Source of the DNA: Flaccisagitta enflata
Lineage: Eukaryota > Chaetognatha > Sagittoidea > Aphragmophora
Direction: 5' to 3'
NCBI GenBank assembly: GCA_965153355.1
Contig: OZ231127.1
Span: 79,236,001-79,300,000 of the forward strand
Length of the DNA stretch: 64,000 bases
Part shown: positions 45,803 through 58,800 of the stretch, one piece after another
Position numbering within the stretch: position 1 is the stretch's first letter
Layout: each line of letters opens with the position of its first letter
Made by a program: the position numbers and the translations under genes
The notes under the pieces: model-generated
What the model was told of the DNA's origin: nothing
The model's input: the letters and a program-made list of their open reading frames with translations, nothing else
Database searches by the model: none

Positions 45803-46556
45803 TAAAAATGGGCTAACTTTTGAACGCCTTGACCGATTTGCTTCATATTTGGAGGGAAGTTGTACTAGGGAAAGCCGCTTTACATCCTATGCGTATGTTA
45901 TGATCCGACCCACCCAACCGGCCCAACCAGCCTACCAGCCTAAAAGTGAAAAACGTGCATAACTTCGGCATTTTTCAACCGATTTGGTCGAAACTTGGTA
46001 TGTAGTCTCTAAATGGAAGGACTCAGCATATGTATTTGATTTGTACAGCTTTTAGCATGTTAACCGGCCAAACCGGCCTACCACCCAACCAGCCTACCAG
46101 CCTAAAAGTGAAAAACGTGCATAACTTCGTCATTTTTCAACCAATTTGGTTGAAACTCGGTATGTAGTCTCTAAATGAAAGAACTCAACATATGTATTTG
46201 AATTGTAAAGGTTTTAGCATGCTAACTGGCCAAACCAGCTTACCAACCAAATAGCCTACCAGCCTAAAAGTGAAAAACGTGCATAACTTCAGCATTTTTC
46301 AACCGATTTGGTTGAAACTTGGTATGTAGTCTCTAAATGGAAGGACTCAACATATGTATTTGAATTGTAAAGATTTTAGCGTGCTAACCAGCCAAACCAG
46401 CCTACCACCCAACTAGCGTACCAGCCTAAAAGTGAAAAACGTGCGTAACTCTGGCATTTTTCAACCGATTTGGTTGAAACTTGGTATGTAGTCCCTAAAT
46501 GGAAGGACTCAACATATGAATTTGATTTATAAAGATTTTAGCATGCGAACTGGTCA
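45803..46556 (+). repeat. 162-bp satellite-like tandem array
   Basis: AAAAGTGAAAAACGTGCATAA recurs at 45942, 46104, 46266 and 46428, exactly 162 bp apart, with a degenerate first unit. Located 190 bp after the NAA25 stop codon. Confidence 0.9.
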
Positions 46557-47315
46557 ATGCCATTCAACACTGCCGTTTGACAATGCCATTTGACAATGTC
46601 GTTTGACAATGTCGTTTGACAGTGTTGTTTGACAATGTCATTTGACAATGTCATTTGACAATGTCATTTGACAATGTTGTTTGACAATGTCGTTTAACAA
46701 TGGCGTTTGGCAACGGCGTTTGGCAACACCGTTCTACAACGCCGTTTTACAACGCCGTTGTAAAAGCCGTTTTACAACGCCGTTTTACAACGCCGTATTA
46801 CAACACCGTATTACAACGCCGTATTACAACGCCGTATGACAACACTGTTATTCAATGCCGTTACACAACGCCGTTATACAATGCCATATAACGGCATTAT
46901 ACAACACCGTATTACAACGCCGTATGACAACGCCGTATGACAACGCCGTATGACAACGCCGTATGACAACGCCGTATGACAACGCCGTATGACAACGCCG
47001 TATGACAACGCCATATGACAACGTCGTATGACAATGCCGTATGACAACGCCATATGACAACGCCGTATGACAACGCTGTATGACAACGCCGTATGACATC
47101 GCCGTATGACATCGCCGTATGACGCCATATGACAACGCCGTCTGACATCGCCGTTTGACAACGCCGTTTGACAACGCCGTTTGACAACGCCGTTTGACAA
47201 CGCCGTTTGACAACGCCGTTTGACAACGCCGTTTGACAACGCCGTTTGACAACGCCGTTTGACAACGCCGTTTGACAACGCCGTTTGACAACGCCGTTTG
47301 ACAACGCCGTTTGAC
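46557..47315 (+). repeat. 13-bp minisatellite GACAACGCCGTTT
   Basis: About 58 units of 13 bp with variants (GTATGACAACGCC and others). Because 13 is not a multiple of 3, all three frames read the same 13-residue repeat, giving minus-strand ORFs of 130-204 codons that are not credible genes. Confidence 0.95.
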
Positions 47316-47865
47316 CCCAGTCGCGGACCCATACTCTTTCAAGATTTTTCTTTCTTTCTTTCTATTTCTTTCTCTTCGTTTCTCTTCCCAATCGATCCTT
47401 TTTGCCGTGCTTTTTTGAGTGGACGTGATAAGATCTCCGATGGTTTTTAGTCGTTTAGGCATTAAGAATTGGTTTCATTCACGAATGACGTCAGAATGTT
47501 TTGGGGTGTCCAAGCGATATCTATGGAATGAAATGATTTATGCAAAAAGAATGGATGAAATGTATTCTAGACTTTGCGTGCATTTGTTTATTATTGCATA
47601 CCTTACCGTTAAAAGAATATTTTTGCTTCCGGGGGACGATTCTACCCGTTGATATTGCGTCCAACTTCAGTCTATTTTTTCTTATCCTTGTGATTTTTAT
47701 ATTCTTTGGATGGTTTCAGGCTTCTAGGAGTAAAGTCAATACAACTGTTCAAATAGTCAGCGCTAGAATAAAAAAAACAAAACACAAAACAGAACAAACT
47801 TGCTGACCTTAAAATACAGTTTGACAGTTATATAGAAAATTGGCTGAAATTAGCCTGCATGAATT

Positions 47866-50800
47866 ATGATGATGATTGATGAGGATTCTCCGTCGATTGC
47901 CGATCCGCGAGCGACCAAACGACGGAAAAAGGTTCAACTGACGTTCTGTCGAAGTCTCCTCGAGACGCCGCCAAAGTCACCTCAACCAAGATGCTCATCC
48001 CCGTCCATATGCTCCACGGCGGGAGGAGAAGCCAAGGAACCTAGGAAAAAGCTTTACGGTTGAGAAAAGCGGGCGTGTGTGCTTAGTTATGTTTACGTTT
48101 AAGCGTTACCTAGTATTTTCTGCTAATACAGAAGTTGCGGAGCAACTCGACATTTTCCCAAGAATAGGTTAGTTAGCAAAAGTTTCACGAGCGTCACGCA
48201 ACGCTCTGAAATAGTTTCCTCATTGCAATTCAATAGGCTAGGCCTTCTCCTTCAATGTCTTTTGCACAAATTCGTAAACAAATTCGTCACTGAAATAAAA
48301 GTAGACGTGTGAACTTATTGGCTAGCTTCACTAGATCCAACGGCACGAGCCCGCTTTTCCCCCCCCCCGTTCCCCAGGTCGTGAATCGTCTGCGCCGTCC
48401 ACTCCGTCCTCGCCTCCTCCCACCTCTACCGCGTCCCACGTGGATCTGGTGTTCCTCTTGTCATGCGACGCCATCTGCCAGGATTTCCTCATGCCTCATT
48501 TCTCCTTCCACGAGCTGCTGGCCTTGGAGCGCACATCCAAAGCCGTTCGTGACGTCGTCCGGCGAAAGCGGTGGTGGCAGGTCAAAGTGGATCGATTGCG
48601 AGGCGCCGACGATCGAGCGGATCAACTGCTCTCCAGATACTCTTCCTCTCTCTCACTCAGTCATCCCGAATATCACAAGAAAATGATTTCCAAGTATCTC
48701 ACGGATACGTCCAAAGTCGTAAGCAATATCAAAGCCACGTCGTGCAGGAAATGCTGCAAATTCTTTAGGTTTGTTTTAAAACGAAATTGGGAAGGTACAC
48801 ATGTAGTCCTATAAATGCTAAGGATAGCACTGATGAAGTTTCAACTTCCGTTATTTCCCAAACCGAATGAGTTTTGTTGAATGAATGAATGAATGAATGA
48901 ATGTGTGCAAATGTGTTCAGATTGATAGTTTGCGGAGGGATGAATGAGTGAATGTGTGAATGAATGAATGACTGAATACAGTGTGTGTGTGAATGACTGA
49001 ATGTGTGTGAATGACTGAATTTGTGTGTGAAAGACAGCACTTGTGTGTGTGAATGTGTGTGTAAATGAATGACTGAATGTGTGTGTAAATGAATGAAAAT
49101 GTGTGTAAATGAATGAAAATGTGTGTAAATGAATGACAATGTGTGCGTGTGTAAATGACTGTGTGCGTGTGTAAATTAATGACTGTGTGCGTGTGCAAAT
49201 GAATGAAAATGTGTGTGTGCGTGTGCAAATGAATGAAAATGTGTGACTTGGAAATGAAAGACAGAATCTGTGTGTCATGTAAATGAATGGCCGAATGTGT
49301 GTGTGAATGTGTGTGTGTGTGTGACAGAATGAATTTGTGTGTAAATGATTGACAGAATGAGTTTGTGTGTAAATGATCGACAGAAGGAATGTGTGTGTAA
49401 ATGATCGACAGAATGTATGTGTGTGTAAATGAGTTACTGAATAAATGTGTGTGTGACTGAATGTGTGTGTGACTAAATAAATGTGTGTGTGACTGAATAA
49501 ATGTGTGTGTGACTGAATAAATGTGTGTGTGACTGAATGAATGTGTGTGACTGAATAAATGTGTGTGTAAATGAATGATTGTTTGTGTAAATGAATGTAT
49601 GTATGAATGAATGTGTGTGTAAACGAATGAATGTATGTGTAAATAAATGAATGTGTGTGTAAATAAATGATTGAATCTGTGTGTAAATGAATGAATGAAT
49701 TTGTGTGTGAATGAATGAATGAATGTGAATGTGTGAATGAATGGAGAAATTAATGAATGATAATGCGTGTGAAAAAATGCTAGTAGCTATAGCTATCCCG
49801 TCTGCTAACTTTGGAAGCGGTCAATCGCTTCAACATCCCAAGTGTCTATGAATGAGTGAATGAATGAATGACTAAATGTGTTAATGACTGTATGACTGAA
49901 TGTGTGACTGTATGAATGACTGAATGTGTGAATGACTGTGTGAATGAATGTGTGTGTGAACGAATGAATGTGTGAATGAATGAATGTGTGAACGAATGTA
50001 TATGTGAACGAATGAATGTGTGAATGAATGAATGTGTGAATGAATGAATGTGTGAATGAATGAATGTGTGAATGAATGAATGTGTGAATGAATGAATGTG
50101 TGAATGAATGAATGTGTGAATGAATGAATGTGTGAATGAATGAATGTGTGAATGAATGAATGTGTGAATGAGTGAATGTGTGAATGAGTGAATGTGTGAA
50201 TGAGTGAATGTGTGAATGAGTGAATGTGTGAATGAATGAATGTGTGAATGAATGAATGTGTGAATGAATGAATGACTGAAAGTGTGAATGAATGAATGAA
50301 TGACTGAAAGTGTGAATGAATGACTGAATGACTGAAAGTGTGAATGAATGAATGAATGACTGAATGAATGAATGAATGACTGATAGTGTGAATGAATGAA
50401 TGAATGACTGAAAGTGTGAATGAATGAATGAATGACTGAAAGTGTGAATGAATGAATGAATGACTGAAAGTGTGAATGAATGAATGAATGACTGAAAGTA
50501 TGAATGAATGAATGAATGACTGAAAGTGTGAATGAATGAATGAATGACTGAAAGTGTGAATGAATGAATGAATGACTGAAAGTGTGAATGAATGAATGAA
50601 TGACTGAAAGTGTGAATGAATGAATGAATGACTGAAAGTGTGAATGAATGAATGAATGACTGAAAGTGTGAATGAATGAATGAATGACTGAAAGTGTGAA
50701 TGAATGAATGAATGAATGAATGACTGAAAGTGTGAATGAATGAATGAATGACTGAAAGTGTGAATGAATGAATGAATGAATGAATGACTGAAAGTGTGAA

Positions 50801-52701
50801 TGAATGAATGAATGACTGAAAGTGTGAATGAATGAATGAATGACTGAAAGTGTGAATGAATGAATGAATGACTGAAAGTGTGAATGAATGAATGAATGAC
50901 TGAAAGTGTGAATGAATGAGTGAATGACTGAAAGTGAGAATGAATGAGTGAATGACTGAAAGTGTGAATGAATGAGTGAATGACTGAAAGTGTGAATGAA
51001 TGAGTGAATGACTGAAAGTGTGAATGAATGAGTGAATGACTGAAAGTGTGAATGAATGAATGAATGACTGAAAGTGTGAATGAATGAATGAATGACTGAA
51101 AGTGTGAATGAATGAATGAATGACTGAAAGTGTGAATGAATGAATGAATGACTGAAAGTGTGAATGAATGAATGAATGACTGAAAGTGTGAATGAATGAA
51201 TGACTGAAAGTGTGAATGAATGAATGAATGACTGAAAGTGTGCGAAATTCTCACAAACAAAATTATCACAAACTATCACACTGTGAATAGTAATGAATGC
51301 GTCACCCACTTTCCTTCCATGATTCTTTTTCCCCTTTCCTCTCCCTCCGCATTCCTTCTTCAGCCTGGAAGGAACTTGCCACAAAGCCTTTACCGTCGAT
51401 TCTTCCGCCAAATTCGTTTTTCTTCAAGAGGAAGGCGAAGTTTGCGCGATGGAATTGACGACCAACAAAAGTCGTCGAGGCGTCGAGTTGCGTCCCTTGA
51501 CGACATTCTCCGTGGTGCAGGCCGATCAGTACTGCTCCATGCTGGCTACCCATCATCAACTACTCTTTCACGTCACTTACCAACAGCTCCACGTCTGGAA
51601 TTGGCAGAAACAAGGCCAAAGGGTAGAGGGTAAGTCATATAACCTGTATTGTATTGTAAGTGTTCTTGTTGTGAATCTAGCGCATCATTTTATGTATCAA
51701 CTTGCTGTCATAGTAAATTAAAGAATATCTGAGAATCAATGCATCGCTCCTTTTCTTCCTCGATCCTCCTTTTAACACTTTTATCCACTCCCTCCTTCCT
51801 TCAAAATCATCCTCTTTCCTAAAAACCTATACCGCAGTGACGCATCCATCTGAAACGGATTTGATGGGATTGGGGTTAGCGCGCGCTGTCATCATCCGCG
51901 CCAATCGACTGATCATCGGATCCAACGACTCTCAACCATCCCAGCCGACCACCGGCGCCGCGCTGATCACCATCTGGCAAATGGACTGCCACAATGTCGC
52001 AACCGACAATCAAATCAGTTTCAAACCGGAAAATCAAATCTCCGTTCGTCCTCAGAAAGAGGAAATGCCGTCGGAATTTGGCGCGATTTTGGGGATGAAA
52101 CCGACTTCGATCTCGCTCGATGGCGACGACGGGGTGATCGCCGTCGCTTTGGGACTGTATTGCTTCTCTCAAACCAACGCCTCGATCTCCATCGGCCAAG
52201 TCGTCTTTTACGATATCGGATCTCGGATCAGGAAAGACGTTCGGTTGGCGTCAGTTTCCGGCGGCGGCTTCCTGCGTTCGCGTCGACTCGCGTCAACGGA
52301 AAGCCATCGTTGGGTTGGAGAAGCGAGACAACAACGATCTGCCGTACGTCGTCGTCGTCGACATTGACTCCGGGGATACGCTGAAGCAACTCCGCTCCAA
52401 GATGTGGGGCGCGAGATGCTTGTGGACGGATTGGAAGCGTCTTGTGTTCACGGGCGACGACGATGGGCTCGTGATGTGGGACGTGGCGTTTGGGGAAGAC
52501 GACCTCGCTGACAAACGGCTCGTGGATGTCGACGAAGTGATGGCGACTCAACTGAGCGGATCCTGCAACGGACTGCCAGTTACAGATAGAATCTGCGACA
52601 TCGTTTTTGACGGCTTTCATCTCGTCGTCTATACGCGCGGGAGCTCGAGAGCCGCTGTCAGACTTCTCGATTTCTTAAAGCTGAATTCCATTAAATTCTA
52701 G
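47866..52701 (+). CDS. F-box/WD-repeat-like protein, frameshifted last exon
   Basis: Four exons: 47866-48058, 48378-48768, 51364-51629 and 51838-52701. Junctions are GT-AG with phases 1, 2 and 1 that fit; about 570 codons after correction. Residues about 83-125 (HVDLVFLL, FSFHELLALERTSKAVRDVV, WWQVKVDRL) look like an F-box, which binds SKP1 in SCF ubiquitin ligases. The rest looks like a beta-propeller: LLFHVTYQQLHVWNWQ in exon 3, then ALITIWQMD and WKRLVFTGDDDGLVMWDV in exon 4. In exon 4 the frame shifts by +1 between about 52240 and 52285 in GC-rich GGCGGCGGC sequence. Upstream reads DIGSRIRKDVRLASV; downstream reads CVRVDSRQRKAIVGL. No intron fits. Sequencing error, or a real mutation making a pseudogene. 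Intron 2 contains 2.4 kb of TGAA-type repeats. Confidence 0.7.
48880..49745 (+). repeat. (TGTGTGAATGAA)n-like array
   Basis: GTGTGTGTAAATGAATGA-based repeats in intron 2 of the F-box gene. Minus-strand His/Thr/Ser ORFs are artefacts. Confidence 0.9.
49848..51242 (+). repeat. Higher-order TGAA minisatellite
   Basis: Two halves: GAATGAATGTGT units (49.9-50.27 kb) and regular units of GAATGAATGAATGACTGAAAGTGT (50.27-51.24 kb, 28 bp). Ends about 120 bp before an F-box-gene exon. Minus-strand ORFs of up to 521 codons are artefacts. Confidence 0.95.
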
Positions 52702-53185
52702 CTCAATTTTATCCTCTTTTGAGTATAAAAAAGGTCGTCTCATATCTGTGATCGATTCTGTGATCTCTTTTTTTTCCGTCCTCTCGCAGTAACTCTTGTC
52801 TCCTCGGTTAATAATTCCCCCGTGCAATTTACGCCCAAAAAGTGATTATCATTGCTAGAGGCTCGTTTAAACTATGTGAAAGTGTGAAATTTTACTTGAT
52901 TTGACAATTGACGGTGCCGTTTTCTGAAATGTTGGAGTTGATTGGAAAAAAGGTGAATTTTGTTGTTTTATACGTCATCCGTAATCATTTCTGCCCCTTC
53001 AGGGCCCTTCTAGTTCTACGTTCTATCAATTCTGAGCCTTCTGATTGCACATTTTGTTAGCATCATCACGATCAATTTTGTTGGTAATAATGATCATTTT
53101 ACCCGGTTTCTTCAAAATACAATTAATGGATGAAAATACGCCCCTGATTGAATGCAATGTTATTGCATTGATGATTGTTATATCA
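52702..53185. other. 3' flank of F-box gene
   Basis: No repeat or exon recognised. A GAGTATAAAAAAGG sequence follows the stop codon; no canonical AATAAA is visible within about 100 bp. Confidence 0.3.
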
Positions 53186-53189
53186 AAAG

Positions 53190-54857
53190 AACAAGTGACG
53201 CGGGGTCACAATATCGTTGCAGACGGGTGGGCAGGGGCGTACAACCTCAATTCACTATTTCCCTCATCCTATAGATACACACAACTGCCGCATAAGAAAT
53301 ACATTCGGATGGATTATAAAATGCTATGTCACTTTCTAACCTACCTTACCCTACAGCCCAAACCACTTATAGTAGAGACACGAAATTTGGTATGGCAAGT
53401 GAGTTGGGGAATATGTTGTGGGCCATCAGAGGGTTTTCCAAATTTCCGCCCCTGAGCAGAGATATAGGGGCGGGATACGGGTTGAGAAATCTCAAAAAAA
53501 ATTATTTTTGAGATTTTGGATTTTTTCAATGAGATATGTTGTATTAGGCTCCAATAAATATAAAAAACTAAAAATTATTATAAAATTCTAATTTCAAGTG
53601 AGTTTATGAGTATTTTTAATGTTTTTGAAATACTTCGTTCAAACGTTTAAAAGTACATAACTCTTCAAATTTTGAGAATAATTCAAAAAGTTATGTATAC
53701 TTAGTCAGTGGACAAAACGGTATTTGTAGATATATCAGCAGTTTGGCATATCTCAACGTGTTGAGATCTCTCATTCTGGCACATATCAACATGTTGAGAT
53801 CTCTCATTCTACAAGATTTATCTCACTAACAGGGTGTGCAACATTATCTGCGATTGCTTAATGGAAAGAAAACTATACTTAAAAACACCCAGTATAATGA
53901 AATTTAGACTAGAGTGCCCCAGTTATACTAGAAGTTAAAATTGATTGCAGGACTTTTTTGTATCCCTTGTCACTTTGGGAGTTATATGACTTTAAACAAA
54001 AATTTTGAGTTTGACAGGATTTTATTTTACAGGCAAAAGAAGTTATAGATTCTTGTATTTGTGATTACTCTATAATGATTTTCTTTGCTTGGCACACATT
54101 ATGCTGAGGGAAGTAAATTATGACATGAATGGAGCTCACTAAAGTAAATAAATTAAGCCTACAGAGCAAGAAAAACTACAGAATTTAAGATTATTTTAAA
54201 AAATCTTTTCAAGAAGTGGTTTATTCAAGTAAATCTACCTGAACAGTTTTATTATTGCATTTGTAAATTGTAATTTTGAATATTTAACAGGTAACTTTTT
54301 CATACTTACCACTCATGCTTTTATAAATCATTATTTAAGGTTTTTGAGAAAACTAAGTAGCAATTGCTGATAATTTTGCACACCCTGTTAGAATGAGAGA
54401 TCTCAACATGTTCAAATTTATCAGAATAAGAGATTTCAATGTGTTTAGATATGTCATACTGCTGACATTTCTACAAATATCGTAATGTCCATAGACTGTT
54501 TACCATGGTAGGAACTAGAATTACCCAATACATTTCAAAATTAGGAAAAAATTGAAGAAAAAAAATTCTGAGATTTTTCAACCCATATCTCCGCTCAGGG
54601 GTGGAAATTGAAAGAAACCCTCTGACGGCCCAAAAAGTATTCCCCCACTGACTTTCCATACCAAATTTCATCTCTCTACTGTAAGTGGTTTGGGCTGTAG
54701 GGTGGGGTGGGTTAGAAAGTGACAAATAGCATTTTATAATCCATCCGAACCTGTACGCGTTTTTGTAATTTTTGATTTGATCATTATAGATGGTCTGAGG
54801 GATCGATCGATGGACGGACAAGGTCTCTACAGAGTTGCGTGTCCGCAACTAAAATAA
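53190..54857 (-). mobile_element. Hairpin element (GTTGCG type) containing two nested palindromes
   Basis: Left end ACAAGTGACGCGGGGTCACAATATC and GGTGGGCAGGGGC. Right end GAGTTGCGTGTCCGCAACTAAAA at about 54832-54855. Between them is a palindrome (about 53310-53500 against 54570-54765, sharing CCCAAACCACTTATAGTAGAGA-type sequence). Inside that, 53700-53830 pairs with 54385-54490 (CTCAACATGTTGAGATCTCTC motifs). At the core is a mariner-like MITE at 53829-54388. Confidence 0.65.
53829..54388. mobile_element. Mariner-like MITE, ACAGGGTGTGC ends
   Basis: TA-ACAGGGTGTGCAACATTATC and GATAATTTTGCACACCCTGT-TA bound 560 bp. Same terminal signature as the elements at 10643 and 28920. Confidence 0.7.
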
Positions 54858-54949
54858 ATACAGGTAGGTTAGGTGTGAGATAGATACATTCTAAATGCTT
54901 TTGCTGACTAGCTAATTTTCTTCACCGGCCGATACTCGTATGTTACTTT

Positions 54950-55420
54950 TTGGGCAGCGGCCCCGAAGGGGTCGATGACCTATGCTTTCACACACATGGG
55001 GAATTTTCTCCTTCTCCTCCTCCTCTTCCTCCTCCTCCGTACCCCCCTCCCCCCAGCCTCCAGGCCCATTTCTCAGCCTGGAGGCCCATATCCCAGCCTG
55101 GAGGCCCAAATTCCAGTCTTGAGGCCCATATTTCAGTCTTGAGGCCCAAATCCCACCCTCAAAGCCCATATTCCAATCCCCCGATTCCACTCTCTAGGGA
55201 TTTGGGCCTCAAAACTGGAATTTGGCCTTCCAGGCTGAGATATGGGCCTGGAGGCTGAGGGTGGGGAAGTGCGGAGGAGGAGGAGGAGCAGGAGAAAATT
55301 CCCCATATGTGTGAAAGCATAGGTCATCGACCCCTTCAAAGCCGCTGCCCTGCTACCCCCTCAACTTCAACCACAACCTACTTAAGCAGGGCACGGGTAC
55401 CGCTGAACATCTAACGCTTT
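54950..55420 (+). mobile_element. Foldback-family copy
   Basis: Left arm GCAGCGGCCCCGAAGGGGTCGATGACC..CACACATGGGGAATTTTCTCC. The right arm is its inverse, GAAAATTCCCCATATGTGTG..GGTCATCGACCCCTTCAAAGCCGCTGCCC. The middle repeats GGAGGCCCATATCCCAGCCT. Ends AAGCAGGGCACGGGTACCGCTGA, as in the 3930 copy. Confidence 0.75.
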
Positions 55421-55851
55421 TGCGACTATTGTTAGATGTGATAAGCTTGATTTAGATTCATTTATTCAATCTTGTTACATCTTCATTCCGTAATATGTTG
55501 CCATCGTTTGATTTTTTCCGAGGAAGTAGGAAGTAGGAGGGGGAAAAAGGAGTAAAAAAAAAAATAATAATGATAATTATATAATCGATCGGGCAAAGTA
55601 AAAATTCCGTCGTGCTGTGATCAGCGGACCAGACTGTAGGAAAAGGTGGGAGGGGGTCTTGGGTTTGGAAAAAAAAGATAGTGAGGCGGGGTCGCGGTCT
55701 CTGAGAAATGGGGGTGGAGAGGTGGGGTAGCAAGGCGAGATACAAGTTCGGGGTGTGAATGTTGGTATGATTTGTACGAATTTTCGAAGAATTAAGCAAA
55801 TTGATCAACAAAGCTGGAAAGGAGAAAGGCGTTCTATTGGAATTTCATGAT

Positions 55852-58800
55852 TCAGTAATAGACATCGCTTCCTTTGATGGCTCTGGCGTCTCTTGGCTTT
55901 TGATATACTCTCCACGATCCATATTCCAGTTTGCTTTTTCCACCGTTGGAGGAAGTTTCCGAGGAAGACGTTTTAGGTCGCGATGCAGCCGCCGCCGCTG
56001 CCCGCGTTGCACGAGATTGCGCAGCACCTTGCTCGCCACCTCGGCTCTTTTCCTCGCGACCGTGGTGGCCCTTTCACAATTGAAAAAGAAGACATGGCCA
56101 TTGGCCAAGTTGTGGCCATTATGAGAGCCTTGCTGACTGGGCCGGAACAACCGTGTGCGGGGCCCTAGGCACTTAAGGTAGCGGGGCCCCCCACTAGATG
56201 CAACAAGTTGCAAGGTTGAAGCAAACATATGATTGAGGCAAAATATTTGTATTGCTTTTTGTAATTAAGATAAAGCCATAGCTGTTTGATCAAGAATTCT
56301 AACACCCAATGCAAAAACATTAAACTCTACAACCGGCTCTGTTGGTGGTTGGTCCGTCGGTCGGTCCATCGGTCGGTCCATCAGTCACTTGGTCGGTTAC
56401 ACTTAGCTTTTTTGCGTCGTCTTTGGTCATTTTGGGCCGTCTGAAGTTTTTAGATGCGTCCTCGCATCTCTATAAGAGGGTGTGTCCGTCCGTCCGCCCG
56501 TCCACCCGTCCGTCCCCCATTCTCTCAAAATCAGTCAACGCACTCCCACACACTCAGAAGCCACCCCCAACCATTATCAGATGCGTCCTCGCATCTCTAT
56601 AAGAGGGTGTGTCCGTCCGTCCACCCGTCCGTCCCCCATTCTCTCAAAATCAGTCAACGCACTCCCACACACTCAGAAGCCACCCCCAACCATTATTAGA
56701 TGCGTCCTCGCATCTCTATAAGAGGGTGTGTCCGTCCGCCCGTCCGTCCCCCATTCTCTCAAAATCAGTCAACGCACTCCCACACACTCAGAAGCCACCC
56801 CCAACCATTATTAGATGCGTCCTCGCATCTCTATAAGAGGGTGTGTCCATCTGTCCGCCCATCCGTCCCCCATTCTCTCAAAATCAGTCAACGTACTCCC
56901 ACACACTCAGAAGCCACCCCCAACCATTATTAGATGCGTCCTCGCATCTCTATAAGAGGGTGTGTCCATCCGTCCGCCCGTCCGTCCCCCATTCTCTCAA
57001 AATCAGTCAACGCACTCCCACACACTCAGAAGCCACCCCCAACCATTATTAGATGCGTCCTCACATCACTTGAGCTGCTATTTAGATTATTACTATTTCA
57101 CTTTTTATAGTGGTTCTAGCCCCCGTCCTTCACACCTCCACAATTGTTTTTTTGCTATTACAATCCATGGATTAATTATACTTCTCCAGCACAAGATTGA
57201 ATATGTTTTTTGCAGACAAAATAAAGTTGAAAGTCCTTTTAGAAAGAGGTTGATTGCCGTTGACCTGAAATTTTCTGATTTGAAAATTTCCTTTTGATAA
57301 AGACATATTGAAAACTTTAGTTTTTAAACAAAATGAATGCTCACCTACTTTATGCAAATAGAATTATATGGAAAGTTGCAGAGAGTAATGGGTGTCAGTG
57401 TTTGTAGTGTGATTTTTTTAAGTCTACCAGTAACGAAGAGGGCTCATCTATTGTTTGTCTATCAAACTTGTTTTAAGTCATTTTTGAGTTGTTGTTTTTT
57501 GTCATTTTTGGTTGCTTTTAATCATTTTTGGTCATTTTTTATCATTTACATCACTCAGTTGGTCTGTTTGTCGGTCCATCAGTTGGTAACACTTTGCTTT
57601 ATTGCGTTGTTTTTTGTCATTTTGGGTCGTCTAGGGTTATTTTGAGTCAGTTTTTTTGTTGTTTTTGATCATCTTTGGTTGCTTTTTGTTATTTTTGGTG
57701 ACTTTTGATCATTTACGTCACTTTGTTCATTTAAGTCATTTTGTTCATTTAACATGGTTTTTGGTATGTTTTGGTCATTTATGTTTTTTAGTTTTTGGGT
57801 TTTTGGTTTTTTTGGTTTTTTGGTTTTTTGGTTTTTTGTTTTTTGGTTTTTGGTTTTTTGATTTTTGATCATTTAACATGGTTTTGTGCTATGTTTTGGT
57901 CATTTGTGTTTTTGGTTTTTTTTTTTTTTTTTTTTTTTGTTTTTTCGAGTTTTTGGTTTTTTTTTTGTTCTTTGGTTTTTTGTTTTTTTTTTGTTTTTTG
58001 TTTTTGTTTTTTTGTTTTTTGTTTTATTAGTTTTTTGGCTTCTTTTTGTTTTTTGGTCTGCTGGTTAAAGTCTGCTGGTTAAAGTCTGCTGGTTAAAGTC
58101 TGCTGGTTAAAGTCTGCTGGTTAAAGTCTGCTGGTTAAAGTCTGCTGGTTTAAGTCTGCTGGTTAAAGTCTGCTGGTTTAAGTCTGCTGGTTTAAGTCTG
58201 CTGGTTTAAGTCTGCTGGTTTAAGTCTGCTGGTTTAAGTCTGCTGGTTTAAGTCTGCGGGTTTAAGCCTGCGGGTTTAAGTCTGCGGGTTTAAGTCTGCT
58301 GGTTTAAGTCTGCTGGTTTAAGTCTGCTGGTTTAAGTCTGCTGGTTGAAGTCTACTGGTTTAAGTCTGCTTGTTTAAGTCTGCTGGTCATTTTATTCATT
58401 TCATATATTTCTCCTTATTCAGTCATGTTGTTTAAAAAGATACAATAAGGAGTCAGGTCAATTCAGTTGTTTATGTCTCGCACGTACCTTATAGGTTTTG
58501 GCCTTGTTTTGAGAGAAAACAAAGTAGCAATGAGTGCAGATTTCTTTAGAGAAAAACAAATCTCATTCCTTTCCTCTGTTTCCTTTTCCTTTTTCTTTCT
58601 TCTTTTCCTTTCTTCTTTTTCTTTTTCTTTTTCTTTTTTTTTCCTTCCCCTTTTTCTTCCTTTTTTTCTTCCCCTTTTTCTTCCTCTTTCCCTTCTCCTT
58701 TTTTCCTTTTCCCCTTTTTTTTTCTCCCTCTTTTTCTTCTTTCCCCCTGAGGTGCGGGGCCCCCCTAAGGCGCGGGGCCCTAGGCAGTGCCTATTGTGCC

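Noticed and set aside
46848-47462. Minus-strand ORF of 204 codons with a 13-residue repeat
   Set aside because: It is the translation of a 13-bp minisatellite; all frames give the same peptide, and it has no splice or start context.
49846-51411. Minus-strand ORF of 521 codons rich in His/Ser/Phe/Ile
   Set aside because: It comes from TGAATGAATGACTGAAAGTG repeats inside an intron of the F-box gene; repeats without stops give long ORFs by chance.
55801-56228. Other ORFs on both strands over the last exon of the tail gene
   Set aside because: They include repeat sequence or lack splice support; only the frame ending GSDVYY joins in phase with two upstream exons.
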